Numbered from the stretch's first letter, positions 1 to 14,187 are shown. The stretch is 64,000 nucleotides of DNA from Amblyornis subalaris (GCA_018881555.1 JACAXG010000165.1:182479-246478), one strand, 5' to 3'. Notes: generated by a model from the letters alone, not told the origin. Numbers and translations: made by a program.

Positions 1-1205
1 TATGGTACAGCACATCAAAGAACTTAAGAGAGAGACAAATGACCAAAATTCAGGCAAGTTCTACCACTGCTAAAAATATCTGAAGTCCTTTCACAGCAAA
101 CTGCAAACCTGTTAGAAGTCCTTCCACTTAGCACCATAGTGAAAATTACTTTTCAAACATGTTCACTTATTCCCACTTACAAGCCAGAAATTAAATTGAA
201 TATGCATATACATGTATGTGTATGTAAATTTGGGTATATCATAGGTAGAGCTGCACAGGCAAAGCAAATGTTCAACATTAGGTCCAATAGATGAATAAAC
301 CATCACTTTGTAAGAAATGAAACAAGGCATCATAAATTAAATACTAGAAAACACTATTCCAGACTGGTGAACTGGTATTGTCTGTCTCTCGGTTTCCAGA
401 GCTTTTATTTTGTACACAATTTCTAGTAAAATGTCATTTGGCACTGACACGTGTATGCAAAACAGAGTCACTGAGTATCAAAGCAAGATAACATCACTCT
501 TCACTCTGTTAAAAAAGAATCACTTGTTAAGCCACTCTTCTGCCTGCCTTCTCCCTGCAGTGCACATTAGCTCTTTTTAGTACACTGTGTTTAGGAGATA
601 AAATGTGATTTTTGAATTAGGCTCTATCTTGGTGGAATCTGGTTAAATAACATATGTAGGGTTATAATGTTTTATCAAAATCCTGCTCCTTAGCACTACC
701 CAGCAGACTTTGAAAGTACTTGAAATGGATGGTGCTTACAAGACCTTGCATACAAGGACAATGCTGAACCATATGCAATTTGTTCTGCTTTCCTCTAACA
801 CAGGCACTGCTGCACTTCTCCTCTCATGTAGCAGTTTAATGACTAGTTAAAAAGGTAAGAGCAGGTTGCAAACCAAAAATCCAGTCTCCAGGAGAACAGT
901 TAGGCCTAAATCATAGATCAGTTCATGTGGTATCCATGGAACATGGGTCTGGTTTCAAACTCAGCTGAAGGGAATAGATCAGAATAGATCAGAATCCAAG
1001 CCACAGGAAAGGATTATCATGGTGTGGCCTCCCATCCTTTAGGGGAAGGGAGCACCCAAGATTTGCAGATGCTTGTGGTTGAAAGGAAAGACAAAATTCA
1101 GAGGGTCCATAAAAATCTTACAAAGTTCTACTAGTAAATTATACACTTGGCATAGAAATTGGTATCTTAGTCCCTGACTTCCTATAAGCACACGGCAGTG
1201 GGTGT
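1..1205. other. Gene-free intronic DNA, AT-rich
   Basis: No open frame of note, no repeat family recognised. Only a local doubling of AATAGATCAG near 975-996. Confidence 0.7.
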
Positions 1206-1260
1206 AGGATAAAGGAGGGAGGTGAAAGGGAAGAGAGAGAGAGAGGAATTAAAGAGGGGA

Positions 1261-1402
1261 GGGAAGGAAGGAAGGAAGGAAGGAAGGAAGGAAGGACGGA
1301 AGGAAGGAAGGAAGGAAGGAAGGAAGGAAGGAAGGAAGGAAGGAAGGAAGGAAAAAGAAAGAAAGGAAGAAAGGAAGAAAGGAAGAAAGGAAGAAAGAAA
1401 AG
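1261..1402. repeat. (GGAA)n microsatellite grading into (GGAAGAAA)n
   Basis: Pure GGAA units run from about 1261 to 1352 with one interruption (GGAC near 1296), then GGAAGAAA-type units to about 1402. The flanks (GGGAGG and GAGAGAGA before, GAGTGAGTGAG after) extend a purine-rich tract of some 200 bp. The Lys-Glu-Gly-Arg and Ser-Phe-Leu-Pro repeat frames on the two strands are artefacts of it. Confidence 0.97.
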
Positions 1403-1412
1403 AGAGTGAGTG

Positions 1413-4400
1413 AGATCACCAGTCCTGGCTCCATCACTGATCCAGCTGATGGGGTGTCCAGGGTCCTGGGGTGCACACATGCCCAGGCTTGGTGGGGGGA
1501 CGTTTTTATAGATAACTTTCCCTGCACTGGAGGTAAATGTCTCACTTTCTATGTAATTTAGTGAGCATGTGCAGTCAGTTCTTCCAGCCCTTTCTGGAAA
1601 TGGGTTGGAGGTTTCAGTGGTCTTTGGTGGTCTCCATATCCCCCTACAGACCATGCCTGCCTCTTGACCTCATTCCTGTGCCGTGTTGTGCTTATCTCCA
1701 GGACACAGAATAAGGAAGTTTGTCCTGGAAAAGTGCTGCTCTACCTCTGTATGGCCCCTTCTCCAGCCACATCCTGTTCTTTCTCCCAGTATGTTATTAC
1801 TAACAATCTTTGTCTGTTACTACCAACAATCCTTCGTTGGCTCCACAGCTATCCAGCTATCAGTGTTTGAGACATACACAGGAGGTCCCCTATCTTCTGG
1901 GCTTCTACACGTGGGAATGGCCAGAAAATACAAAGGATATGTCGGATTGTCAGACATGCTAGAACCTCTCCAAGAGGGATGTGTAAGATGTTAAGTGGCA
2001 CCACTTGAGTCCAGGCTTCCTGGATGAGAACCTTTTCTCTGCCAATCTGGGAAAAGGCAGGATACAGCCATTTCTAAGGAACATGACTTCAAGAGCTGGA
2101 TGCTTCCTAGTTGCTACTGAACACAATAAGCAAGTCCTTGCAGCCCTAATCTGCTGGCTGCAGGAAGGCATGGGAGTAGACATATTATGGGGAAGGATAT
2201 AATGTGATGGCTAAATACTGTCTCCTGTGCTGGATTCTCAGCAATGTCCGAGTTCTGAGCTCACAGCCAGAAATCCACAGGGAAGAGAAGGGGTCTGACC
2301 ACCTGGACTAGGCCAGGTTCACGTTGTTAAAATTCTGCTTAAACTCTAAATCAAAACCAGCCCTTACTTTTTGTGGCAAGCTGATGTGCTGACAGTAGCT
2401 CTTCCTTTGTAGGTAACCTCATCGTGACATTAGACATCCATTTGCATCAACAGAGGGAGGGGAGAAATGTTCTGAGGTGCCTTTGAAGATTTGAACTCTG
2501 AGCCTGGACCAGCAGACTCACCTGGAGAAATCTCAAAAATGGGCTCTAGACCAAACACACAGAAAAGGCTTCCTCAGCCTCCAGAGAAAACTAGGATGGT
2601 TTTCAAAGAGTGATTATTTCCATTCTGTCTAAGAAACTCATCTTAAAAGGAATCTGTCCTTGGAGATGCATTTCCCTCTCCCCACTGTCTAGAGAGCTGG
2701 TGGAGCTTCTGACACTGGAGGTGGGAATGATGCAGGACATGGTAGTGCAGTCAACCCTAGAAATTCTTTCCCAAGGTTTGGTATGGCACTTTTCAGCCCA
2801 CGCAGGCCATGTTACAGCTGCACAAGAGATCCATGACTTGCAGAGAGGGATCACAAGCACCATCAGTCTGGGTGACCACCACTGCATGCATGGCCCAGGC
2901 CTGTTCCCTCCAGAGAGTAAAATGGATTTGAGAGGAAACTGAGCTGGGCCAGGGACAGTGTCCCCAGTGCCTGTGGGTATCTATCCCTGGCTCAGGAGTG
3001 GCAAGGCACTGTCATATTTCCCATCCATCACTTTATAGATGTTCTGCAGCAACTCACAGGACTCCATAGTAACAATGCCCACTGTGAAAACAGCAGCATT
3101 CCCACGCCAGCTCGGCTGGAGCTGTCTCTGCACAAACACGCTCTGCTTCTGTGCATACTGAATGGATGCAGTTCTCTCTCCACAGCTCAACCGCCCAGAG
3201 AAACATTTACTTGACTGATTAGCCTTTTGCTTGTATTCGAATGCCTAAGAGCACACTGAGCCTTGACGCCGGCTTTTGCTATTGGAATTCACTTGGCAAT
3301 TTTTTTCTTTTTCACAAGCCTCCCTAGACCAATACACTCAGCTCTGCCCTCGACATCAAAATCTCAGCTACATGGTGTGACTGGTTCCAGGCCAGACGAT
3401 GTGATTTCTTTTTGCTTGCTGGGGACAACATAACCCTTCCAATCAAAAGGCAAGTGCTGAGGAGTGGCTGCAGGGGCTCTAGACGGCTATGGGTATTTAA
3501 TACATTTAAGTGGGTTTTTTTTGTTCCTGAGGCCTCCGTATGTCTTCATTACTAAGGAAAAAATACATTCAATCAAGGCACTGCATGAACATTTGGCTGG
3601 GGCCAGAGTTTAATCAAAGTTTTCTCCCCACATGCTCACAGATTAATTGGGCATGCACAATCACCACATTCAAACGGTGGGGAGTTTTCTTACTAGATTG
3701 TTTGTTTCTATAGGCTCGACACAAAGGATCTTGGAAACTGCCCTCCTGCTAGGAGCAGCCATGTCCTACAGTGTGAGTACCATGTGCCATTTCTGAACAT
3801 CAGAAATCAGTTCCAGCGAACCTTTGTGGAGCAGGAGAGCTGTGAATTGTCCGTATGCAGGAGCACAGAGAGAAGGTGAAAACACTTTAAACTGAAATCT
3901 GGGGTTTAAGGAAGATGGCATGCTCAGCAGGCTTTTTATTTTTTCTCTTTTAAATTACTTTCCATTTTGCAGTATTTAATAAGAAAGCACCAGCTCAATA
4001 GCTTTTTACTCTTATTATCTACATCTGCCAGTAACCCACACTGACTGTGGGGGGGAAAATAGCCCCAAACAGCCAGAAAAGTGTGCAGTTGCACCATGAT
4101 TGACGTGAGTGCTTGGTACAAACACAGCCTTGTAGTACCTTAAAAAAGGGCAGCTTTCTTTGCCTCCCTTCACAGTCAACACTTCTGACACCTTGCAAGC
4201 TTGACACAGCCCTGCTTTCCCCTCCACAAATCCTCTGGGACCCCAGCGCCTGTGGAAGGGAATGCGCACACACAGTTCCTGTGGTCTTCAGCGGCACCTC
4301 AAAACCACACCTGGAACCCCAGAAGTCTCTATCTGTACATCCTTTCCATTCTCAAAATCAGTCACATTTACTGCTCTTATCACAATGTTCTCCACTTTGC

Positions 4401-7400
4401 TGTCTGTGGGAAATTCTGTGATCATCAAAGCAGCTCTGCTGCTTTTTTCAGACAAAAGCAGAGGGGCATGGTTGCCCTCACACTCTAATCTCAAGGAAAG
4501 ACCCAATATACAGGGCTTGACCCATCACTTCTCTTCATAATTCAGACTCTTTGGCCTGATCATCATCAGTTGCATCAGGAGTATCATCCAGCTACCTTGT
4601 TTCTCTGCAATACCCACCAATGATGTGCTCGCTGTCTTCTGTCCTACTTAAAAGATGCTGGAAGTCTCGGTACCAACACGTGTGTGACAGCTTACGGCAA
4701 GCGCTTGCAGCTCAGGAGACATCTGCTTTCTGGAGATGCCCATGTGGATTGCATGCTGCACACAAATCCTAACAGGAAAGGACAAGTCCAAGTGTTTTGT
4801 TTCTTTCCTACATCAAACACTGAGTTTGGAAAAACAGGTAGATGTTCTGTGCAGGAGGGACAGACTTGGTGAGCAGAAAAACAAGTGAGAAACCACACGC
4901 GCCCTGAATACAGGGGGTACATCTGGGTCACTGAGAAGTTTCTACGATTCCCATGTTGTCATTCAGACTCTTGGGCTAGAACATTGTGCTGCTAATAAAT
5001 ATTTATACCTTCAGTCTCCCTTCCCTGGGAACAGAAAATCCTATGCTGCTGGCAGATTTCCTCTGCCTCAAGCTGTACCATGCCAGGTATTCCTGAGAAA
5101 TCTGACCAGGTGGGTACGTAAACGGTATGTAAAATCTCTGTGTTTTGGACAGCAGCCTCTACATACCACTACAATACAGACATAAAATATCTACACACAT
5201 AAAGTGCTTAAAAAACCCACGAGGAACAAAACCACTGGGAACCAAGATGTGCCTATGTAAGAAACAGCACAAAAGAGGGTCAAATTTATAAGGTATCAGA
5301 TTTATAGGGGATCAATCCAAACCCACCATACACATGAACAATGGTCAGCAATAGCAGGTTTGGCAAGAGAAAGGAAAGTGTCACAGGGCGATGTACAGGA
5401 GGAATGAAACCTGCAAGCCCCACAAAAGACTCTCTTGTGCTTTCTTCCTCAGGCTTCAGCTCAAGGAGTTCTGGAGCCCATTATTTCAAGGGAGATGTGA
5501 TCCCCTCATCAGTCCTATCGATAAAAGCTAGAAGCTACAACCACCCCAGAACACTGGAAAAATGGCGTTGCTCAGAGAAGAAAAGTGAAGACTAAGGAGA
5601 GATATAATAGCCGTTTTCATATACAGAAAGGGCTGCCAGAGGCAAAAAAGGAGAGGTTTTTTTTCATGTTTCTGATCATAAGAAATTATTATCTTAAATT
5701 GCAGCACGGTTACAAGGAAATATCATAGAAAACTGTAAAGGCAAAGCTAAGGAGCTGTACATCCGCCTGATGAAGTTGTGGAATTGTTGTTGCAAACCCA
5801 GGTTAGAAACTGATTTGTCACACAGAAAGTCAACAGAGCTGATCTGGTTTTCAGGCAGCCTGATCCCAATTTGCCACAAACTGTGAAGATCCCTGATCTT
5901 TTTAGGTCCCTTTCCCCCATCTGTCTTAACAGGAGAACTTGCTTCTAGGCCAGACTTATTTAGTCAGAACACCAGTCTATCGTGGAAGAGAGGTTCTCCA
6001 AATTCCCCTACCCACTTCCAAGGACCATGGCTGACCTTCACCGTCTTTCTGGTGAAGAAAACAATGTTTTTACTAAGTCTCACATGTTGAAGGAATTCCA
6101 GAATCACATGGGGTCCAGAGCAGAAGGCTCCTGGAAAGACATGATTGTCACTTTTCATCAACACGTGCACTCTGTCAGATCCAGAGCACTAACTGTTCAT
6201 CTCAGCATCACCACCCTCCCTGTACCAAAGTCAAAACAAATGGCATTTTGGTGACACAGGGACTGATGCACTGAAAAACATTCTGATAGCTACTGACTCA
6301 GTTTCAACAAAGCAATAAACAACAACTGTTTATTGACTTTCTACTAGCTCTGCCAATGCACATCTTACAACACTGCTGTTTTTCTTTTCTGAGCAACTAC
6401 TGAACAGATCTTATTTAACAAATTAGGCCTGTAATATCCACTACAAGATCCAAATTTTGAACCTGATTAGTTTATAATTGTAAGACAAATTGGTGTTTGA
6501 AACCATTTTATTTCAGCAATTGAGAAGATAGCATTCTTAACATTACTGCATGATTAAAACCTCTAGTCTTATTAAACTGAACCAGAACATCAGTAAAATG
6601 ACTTTTTACTGTGTACACCTGCAGTTGGGGTAGTTCAACTCACGGAGAGGTAACCAGGAGTTCAGATCATTGCTTTGCTTCAAATGGGGGCGCAAGAGAA
6701 GTGCCAGTCTCCCTGTGGGTGCCGCAGTGCCTGTGCTGAAATGCTTCCTTGGAACCCCGGCCACAAAGGGCCTGCCCGACTGCCACATCCAAGCTGAACA
6801 AAATGCAGCAGACAGAAAGGCATAAGCTGTGGAAAGGGAACAAGATGTTTCAGAGGTCTGTTTTCCTAATCAAAAATGACATTTACAGCACAGAGAAGAA
6901 ACTTTTTTTTAGGTGATGATGTATGACTAATCCTGGGACTCTACGGTAGCAGAGGATGCACCAATTCAGTAACTAGACCAAATACTTTGGAAAAGCATTT
7001 GAGGGACAAAGAAGAAAAATGGGAGTAATTACATGATTTCTGTTAGATTTCCCTCCGAGAAACCAGCAGCACAAGCAGCCCCCGGTCCTTTCCTTTCAAT
7101 CATGATAGGGTATATTTAACACCGTATTTCCCTCCAGGCTCTTCTCACGCACATAAGCCATCTCTATTATCACATGCATTTATAAGTTTGGTATCTTGTG
7201 CTAGCTTTACATGACTTAAATTGGATCATTAACATTGCAAATTAGAGAACTGCCACACTGCACTCCCCACTGCCTGCAGCACTTGCCATGTGGCTAGCAT
7301 GCAATAGCTATTTAAAACCAGCTATTAACTGAGGTACCTTTTCAGGATGCTTCAATACCAAAATTATTCCTTCCTTGTAAAGGATACATATGTGGAGATA

Positions 7401-7604
7401 TTACACCTTTCCTTTTGCACCTCTGATTATACAGCCACAGCTCTGAGGTGCAACATGAGTATTTAAGGCGCTAAAGCATTACAGATTCTGTGGCAGCTAT
7501 TGTAAGAGTCAGTTCAGCAACTGGCATCTGGCCAAACCAGGATCATAAAAACCCCCACACAACTTTACAACTGCTCTTTAAACCTCAACCCTTGAGGGGA
7601 GGAT
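1413..7604. other. Gene-free intronic DNA
   Basis: Mixed sequence with short chance frames on both strands (up to 110 codons at 2610-2942). None has repeat-family or protein-family wording, nor paired splice signals. No mobile element recognised. Confidence 0.6.
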
Positions 7605-7715
7605 ACCCTTAAAATGACTAAAAAATTGAGAAACATGTCAGAGCCAAGGTCACAGTGTGTTTGGAGGACAGAGGCAGGAACAGGAGCCCAGGCTCTTGGC
7701 TGCATGTTGCAGCTG
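7605..7715 (+). repeat. MIR-like ancient SINE relic
   Basis: AATTGAGAAACATGTCAGAG, then CCAAGGTCACAG and GACAGAGGCAGGAACAGGAG followed by CCCAGGCTCTTGGCTGC, follow the order of the MIR 3' half (GAGGAAACTGAGGCAC, CAAGGTCACACAG, GGCAGAGCCGGGATT, CCAGGCAGTCTGGC). Diverged, identified by eye only. Confidence 0.4.
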
Positions 7716-7953
7716 AATCCTATGGAAAACTGCTGTGTTCTGCACAGCCCTAGTGCTGTCTAAAAGGGAACACGGCAGGTTCTTGTAGTGACTGAATTCA
7801 TGCTTGTTGGTTAGTGCTGAGAGCTTATTTCAGCTCTGTGTCCCATCTTTACTTCTTTGAGGATTTAACAGAGCCTTGCCAAGAGGAACACTCTCTTTTC
7901 AAAGTGTTTTCCACCTGAAATGAAGACTATCACAGACTCTCCCGCGTGGTGGA

Positions 7954-8019
7954 GGGGAACTGTGGTTCCTTCCCATAGGCAGCTCTGGGGAACCATACTT
8001 CCTTCCCATGGACAACCCT
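7954..8019 (+). repeat. Two-copy 33-bp degenerate tandem repeat
   Basis: GGGGAAC...TTCCTTCCCAT occurs at 7954-7986 and again at 7987-8019 with about three quarters of positions equal. A small local duplication. Confidence 0.6.
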
Positions 8020-8530
8020 AAAACCTAAAGGAACTGGCTGAGGAAGTGCAAGACAAGTGGAGCTATCACTACTGAAATGCTATGGTTGTGAGCATATATG
8101 GAGTGGTTTATGGATCCTCTCCAGGTGCAGCTAGGCTGTCCCAGCTGTACATGAAAGACAAAATCAAAGTTTGCCTGAAGGGAACACTAACAATTTTGGT
8201 TGGTTCCGGCAGATACTGCAGAAATGATATATTCTGACAAAAAAGATCCTGGCACAATACAAACGACACTAGGAGAGCCCTGTTGCAGTGATGTTAGTTC
8301 CCACCAATGTTCTGGAGATTGGATAAATGCTTTCATAGGCCATTGATTGGATCCAGCATGGCAAATACGATGTTATTAAGCTTTCAGAGCTTCTGGCTGT
8401 AAGAACAATAGCCGGAAAAGCTGGGATGGCTCCACATCCACACCTTTCAACAGACCAAGGGCTCTAATCAGTGGTTCAATGTCACAGCTATTACTAGCAT
8501 AAATCTGGAGTCACTTGTTCTTTTCCAGTT

Positions 8531-8590
8531 CGTTTGGGTTTTGGTTTTGTTGGGGTTTTTTTGTTCTTTTTGTTTTTTGTTTTGTTTTTT
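8531..8590 (+). repeat. Low-complexity T/G tract
   Basis: About 60 bases of T runs broken by single Gs or GGGG (GGGTTTTGGTTTTG and on). No other structure. Confidence 0.9.
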
Positions 8591-11500
8591 GAAAGGCAGC
8601 TGATTTGGACATGTTCGACTTCTATACAAGTGTGATGAACAAGGTCTTGCTTTTTGCTTCTGGAATACCCCTGATCTCTTTAACTCAATCCCTCAGATCC
8701 TTTTCGGAGCTGTTGAACTGCTGCTTCTGTTCACTCCTCCAATAACAATTTTTCATCCTGCCTCTCATCTGCACTTGGCAAATCCCCCTTCTTTCAGAGA
8801 GCAAAGGTGTCTGGTTCTGCAGGGTCTATGACTGTGGTTTCAAGTCAACGATGAGACCTGCACAATGGACAGTGCCACCCACTGAGAGTCAGCTTCAGAC
8901 ATTTCTGGAATGAAAGTGAGATGTGTGCAGACTGCAGGGCTCTTATTCAGCCTCTGGATTCATGTTGAAACCAGAGGATGCCCTCTCCATCACACACCTC
9001 CTTCATGTTTGCCATGTCCATTGCCTTCAATCTAAAACTCCCTGGGCAGGGTGTTTGCCGTTTTCACAATCTGAGTTTGTGCACCTGCACTTTACTCAGG
9101 CTGCACTCCAGACCAAGAGCACGGATGGATCTTGGAAATATTTTCAGCAGGGAATCACCACATCTCCCTTCAGTTACTCACTCAAAATGGGCTCAGGAAA
9201 GAGTTAAAGTCACTAGCATGGGAATCTCAAGTACTCGCTGCTTTCTATAGAAGCTGAAGATCTGGGAATGCTGCATAGCAAATGGTGTCAGGATGCTGAG
9301 AGAAAGAGCAAATACCTGTGCATTTGTCCACGACCAAAGCTACCTTTGGCCCTGAGAAGGACGGATGCTCTGAAAACCCAGGAAAGGAGACAGGGATACA
9401 AACAAAGCCCCAAAGAAGCCCTGTGGGGGCCCTGGAATGGAGGCTCACCTGAGAGTTCACTTGTCCATCCCGTAAAGGTGGATCCCAGTATTAAAATACT
9501 ACTGTTTTCTCTCCACTGGTAGAGGAAACAAAACAACCAAGCTCAGAGTTCAGAGGCCCTTTTGTCTTTAGTGCCATGCTTTCAACTTGTCCCAAGAGAC
9601 AGAGAGCTCAACCATCAGATTTCCATATTTATAAGGAGAGAGTTTCTGTTTAGCCAGGCTTGCGACAGAAATAACCCTGCTAACAGCAGCAGCATGGCAA
9701 ACACATCTGAGGGGCAGGGATGGGAAAGCCAGGGAAGCTCTCTACCTTGGCATGGCTTTCCAGCCCAGCGTGAGAAATTCTGAGGGCACAAATCATTTTG
9801 GCTTCTAAAATAAGAGCTCGCCTTGCCCCGTCCCACACGCCTGTATCTCCGTGACTAATTAGCATCCAGAGGGATACAGATTCTCTTCTGATAAAGCAGT
9901 GTTTGGTTCCCTTCTCCCCTGGCACATTTGTATTAGAAATATCCTCATTATGTGACTAATCAGGAAAGCTGAGACAAAGGCACAGAAGCTGACTTAAAGG
10001 GAAATCACTGATTTTTATAAAAGCAGGTTATAAATTATTCTGTCTCCAAAGGGCAGGAATATTTCCTCCCCTCCCAGTGCTGAAAAGAAAGTGCAAAATT
10101 GAGGTTCCTGAAGAAAAATCCATTTTTATTACCAAAAGTGGTGACTTTATAATTTCTGCTGTTTACTAAGGTTGCTCCCAATTCTCTTGGTTACTGCAAG
10201 GTTGCAGTTTGTGCACTGCAAAGGTCCTGGAGAGCCTGCCAGCTCCATGCTGCCCACAGGGGCTGGGCTCAGCAAGGTGTCCAACACTGCAGATAGGAAG
10301 TGACAGGGCTGGTTAGCAGTTTACCACACCGAGTTTAAAAACCAGCAGCACACAAAACCCCAGCCACATCCCTGGCCATCCCTCGAGAGGGTCTGAAAAT
10401 ATTTTAGTTACATCTTTCATGTAGCACAGCGGGCTGAGGAGCAAAGATCAGAGCATACATTGAGGTAATCTGGGCTTGGCAGAAGGTCTCTGAAATAAAG
10501 GCAAGCAGACGCCATTTAGCAGCAGCAGAAGAGCTTTTTAAAGGAATTTGTTTCCCTTCCACGCTCCCTGGAATGGAGCTGGTGTCCATCCAGCTCCAGC
10601 TTGTCTCCTTCACCTCCCGTTGACAGCACCAGAAAGAGATATCAGGGCAGGCAGCTTCCGCCTCGCTTCTTTCAAGGCAGCCCCTTTATCAGCTGAAATC
10701 AAGCCATCTGTCCCCCGCACCCTTTGAGGAGCTGCAGCAGATTGTGGAGCATGGGAGGGTGCACCACATGAGGTAGAAACAGGAGGTTGAGGGAGTTCAC
10801 TGCATGCACAAAAACCCAAACCAGATCCCTGTTTGAGCTGGGAATGGAGATGAGAAGGTGAGCGCACCATCAGTGCTCCCTGGGACAGGCTCAGGAACAT
10901 GCACAGTCCTTTGCTCTTTACCGAGCTCCCTCAGGGCTGCTGCTCCTTCTGCTGCGGAGGCACGGACCAGCCCCAAGGCCCTGTGCCGGGTCTCCCAAAG
11001 GCTTTGCTGGAAGGCAGACTGCTGTGAACCGGAGGGTGGGGGGGTGCCTGCTTTGCTCCCTAGGTGTGACTGCTCAAATCGTTGCATTTTGAGAGTTTTT
11101 TCCAACTGCCAAATGTCTACTCTGTGGAGTGAAATTTTGCACTTTGGACATTTCTCTTAGCCTGGTTTCAAATATGTACCTATCTGTACATAATTCTAAA
11201 AAACCCACCTTTTTTTTCGTTCTGGAGGTGGGGTGTTGGGAACACATTTGGTCACTCTGAGCCCTCCCCTCTGAGTGACATCGCGCCCTGCAAGTGCAGC
11301 CCGAGGCTGAGGCTGACGAGGGCAGGGGATGAGCAAAGAGGAAAAGCAGGATGTGGCACTAGGATTAGAGCTGGCTGGAAAAGGTGATGAAGGAAACAGA
11401 CTGGATGGATAGCCAGGAGGGGAAATAAGAATGGCTGAATGATGTTCCCAGAACAGGTCCAAGAAGAGAAGAAAGAGACAGAACTGGGACAGTGAAAGGC

Positions 11501-12697
11501 ACCCAGGGTTAAAAGCACTGGAGGACACAGCTGTCAGACATCAGTGATACAATGTACCCTCCCAGGCAGTGCTCTGCCACGGCTCACAGATGCAAAGAAC
11601 AACATCTGACCATTACTGTTACTTCTCTAGGTGACCCCAGACTACCTCTGAGTGAAGCTCCAAAAACCTTCTGGCAATGAAAGGATTTAGGAACCTGACT
11701 ATCTATGACCTGAACTCAGCTAAAGCTGGTGGCACAGAGCAATGTACTCAGACAGAGCCCAGAGCCACGCTGGTGATGCTGTGCCAGGCCACGCTGGGGT
11801 TTCCTTATAGCCCATTTTTCTCTTTTAAAACTGCAGGGAACTGAGATTAGAAGAAAATAGCAGGGCTAGTTTTCCAAGCTCTCAAATACAGCTACTGCAG
11901 CCTAATTTGAGCCCCTGCAGCCTATGTGCTACAACAGTCTTTAATGACATACTCATGTAAACTCTTTCCCTTGGTAGTTCAGCATGGACCTACACTGGAG
12001 ATGAATCAGGGTTACACAAGCAAAGAACAGAAGCCTGAGTTCATGATTTCTTGCAGAAGCTGCAAGTGATGTAGGGAAAAGGGGAGGACAGTGCAGAGAC
12101 AGAAAGACGATTTTGTGATTATACAATGTGGAGCTGTCCTAGAAAACTGGGACCTTTATGCTCTTACATGAAATGCCAAGTCTCTAAAACCAGATTTCCC
12201 ACAAAGGGTCACTAATGAGGTCTCCCTACTCTGCTGGAATGCTGGATCAGAGCCCTGCAGTGGGATATGCTGAGTGCTTACAAATGCTACCAAAATGAGT
12301 GGGAGCTGCACTTTGAGCAGGTGAAAAGATGTGAATCAGAAGGGGGGAAAATAATCAGGCAATAGGTATCTTACACTGAAAACCCCAAATCAATTTCTGG
12401 CCTTAGCTGGTCTGTCTCAAGCCCTTATCTGTGCAGGCACAGGATCATGAGAGAGGGAAAGTATTTTGAAAAGACTAGGGGCATCTGGTAATTTCCGGCG
12501 TTTCTAATCCATCCCCTCACCTAGAAGAAGGGCTGAAGAGATGAACAAGGACTTAGTGAAGTGCTCAGATGCTGTCTGTCACGCCAAATGCCATAGAGCA
12601 GTCCATAAAATGACTTTCTAAGCCATCAGGGGAGTTTTGTTCTTATGCCTTTCTTCATCTTGTGTGTGCGTGGCTCTGACATGTCTTTCTGTACTCG
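8591..12697. other. Gene-free intronic DNA
   Basis: Somewhat richer in G+C around 10200-11500, where overlapping chance frames appear on both strands (for example 10797-11105 and 11196-11528). The AT-rich segment 9840-10170, with several TAATTAG and TTTATAA words, is the part most like a conserved noncoding element. Confidence 0.55.
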
Positions 12698-12876
12698 AAT
12701 TGTTTTTCCAGAATTGGCTTGTGAATCTCTTCATACTCTTTGCTCAGTTAATTTTCTCAAGAACTCACTCCTTCCCCATTATTATCCAACTACTGCAATT
12801 CAGAAAGAGACACGATGTTTCAATTATGTCACATGTCCCTGATCAATGCAAAGAATCACCTCTCTACCAGTCTGTC
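12698..12876 (+). repeat. 179-bp direct duplication, copy 1
   Basis: From AATTGTTTTTCCAGAATTGG to CTCTACCAGTCTGTC. A second copy starts 1,490 bp downstream with roughly 85-90% identity by eye, and identity stops sharply at both ends. It matches no repeat family I recognise. A 189-codon plus frame (12637-13206) runs across it, but copy 2 does not keep that frame. Confidence 0.9.
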
Positions 12877-13799
12877 CTTCCCTCTCTCTTGAAAGCCTAT
12901 TTTCAAGTTTCCCTGCCAGCATCACCCTGCTGCTGTGCAACCATTCTCCACCAAGAACTGGCAAAAGTGGAAGACCCCAGTGAAGTAACAGCAAAGGACC
13001 TACTACAAGAAAAGAGAGCAGCAGCCCCAGCTCTTACCTTGATCTTACCAAAGATCTGTGCTCACTTCAAACAAGGGTGGATGACCTGGCATGACCTGGC
13101 ACTTGGGAAAGTTCCCTTTCAAGACCTAGTATCTAAAGGCCTGACAGAGGTGCTGAAAAAAGAGTGTCTATTCCTTCTCACACTGTTTATTTGTACTTTG
13201 GTATAGATCGCTGCATCCTCCTTACCCATTAACCTGAGTCTTGTACCAGTGGATTCACAAGCTGTAAGAATGGATTTGTAACCCAGCCTCTGTGTCTAAC
13301 CCCACTGACTCAGCTTTGGGATCAGTGTCATTCAGTCCCACTAAGTCCTTAATATCTTTAGCTTTGGAGTAGGAGTTCAAGTATCCACTAACCCTTTATT
13401 TCTTTTTTCCAACCTCTTTGATTGCTTTCCCCCCTCTCAGCATGCCTCCCATGAGAAGGCTTCAAGAAGAAACAATCTCAGTATTTTCTCTCTTTCCTTC
13501 TTTCTTGTTACAGACCCTCAAACTCTTCCTGATTCCACAATATTGTTTTTAGGATGGCTGACTGGAAATACACACCATGTTCCAGGCACCATACTACTGA
13601 TCTAGGATGACTTCACAGTTTTTTACTGCATTTTAATCTCCCTGAACTTTTGTTTGCCTTTATGTCCCTATCACCACACTACACAGCTGGCTTCATTCCT
13701 GTTCCCCGCAGTGATGTTAAGTTTTTTCCCTGCGTCTCAGCTTTTCTACCTTCCTTTTAATCTTTCATGGTGTTTTTGCAGGAGGGGTTTGAATCATTT

Positions 13800-13905
13800 T
13801 CTCCTGTTTTATATTTGGGAAAACCGAGATCCAGAGAAGTGAAGCTGCTAAACAGAAGGGCAGAACTGGGTCCTCCTCCAGGGTTCTGTCTCCTGCAATA
13901 AGAGC
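13800..13905 (+). repeat. MIR-like ancient SINE relic
   Basis: TGGGAAAACCGAGATCCAGA, then GAAGTGAAGCTGC and GGGCAGAACTGGGTCC, followed by CTCCAGGGTTCTGTCTCC, fit the MIR 3' core with an internal deletion. CCAGGCACCATACTACTGAT near 13581 could be part of the same element further 5'. Confidence 0.4.
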
Positions 13906-14187
13906 ATCTTCATACATGCATTTCTACTGAATACATTAGAGAGCATGCACCAGAAAGCAATTAGGACCAATATTATACCCCAGACTACATTGCAGAGTGG
14001 TCAGGAGCTATAGTTCCAGCACTGTATTACAGTCCTGAAACACGGTCCCTTCCTGCAAGCATTTTATATGAAGAGGAAAATTACATAAATCACAAGTCTC
14101 ACATGCCAGACCATTCATCAGATGTTTTAAATGTTGGTGCCAGTATGCAGGCTTGTTTCTTCATCCTATCATCCTCCTTTTCCAGCA

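Noticed and set aside
1139..1654. 171-codon minus frame and 63-codon plus frame with Ser-Phe-Leu-Pro or Lys-Glu-Gly-Arg repeats
   Set aside because: Direct translation of the GGAA microsatellite, whose 4-bp period leaves all frames open.
12637..13206. 189-codon plus-strand open frame, the longest in the left intron
   Set aside because: No family resemblance and no convincing initiation or splice context. The duplicated 179-bp copy downstream does not keep the frame, so selection on the protein is unlikely.
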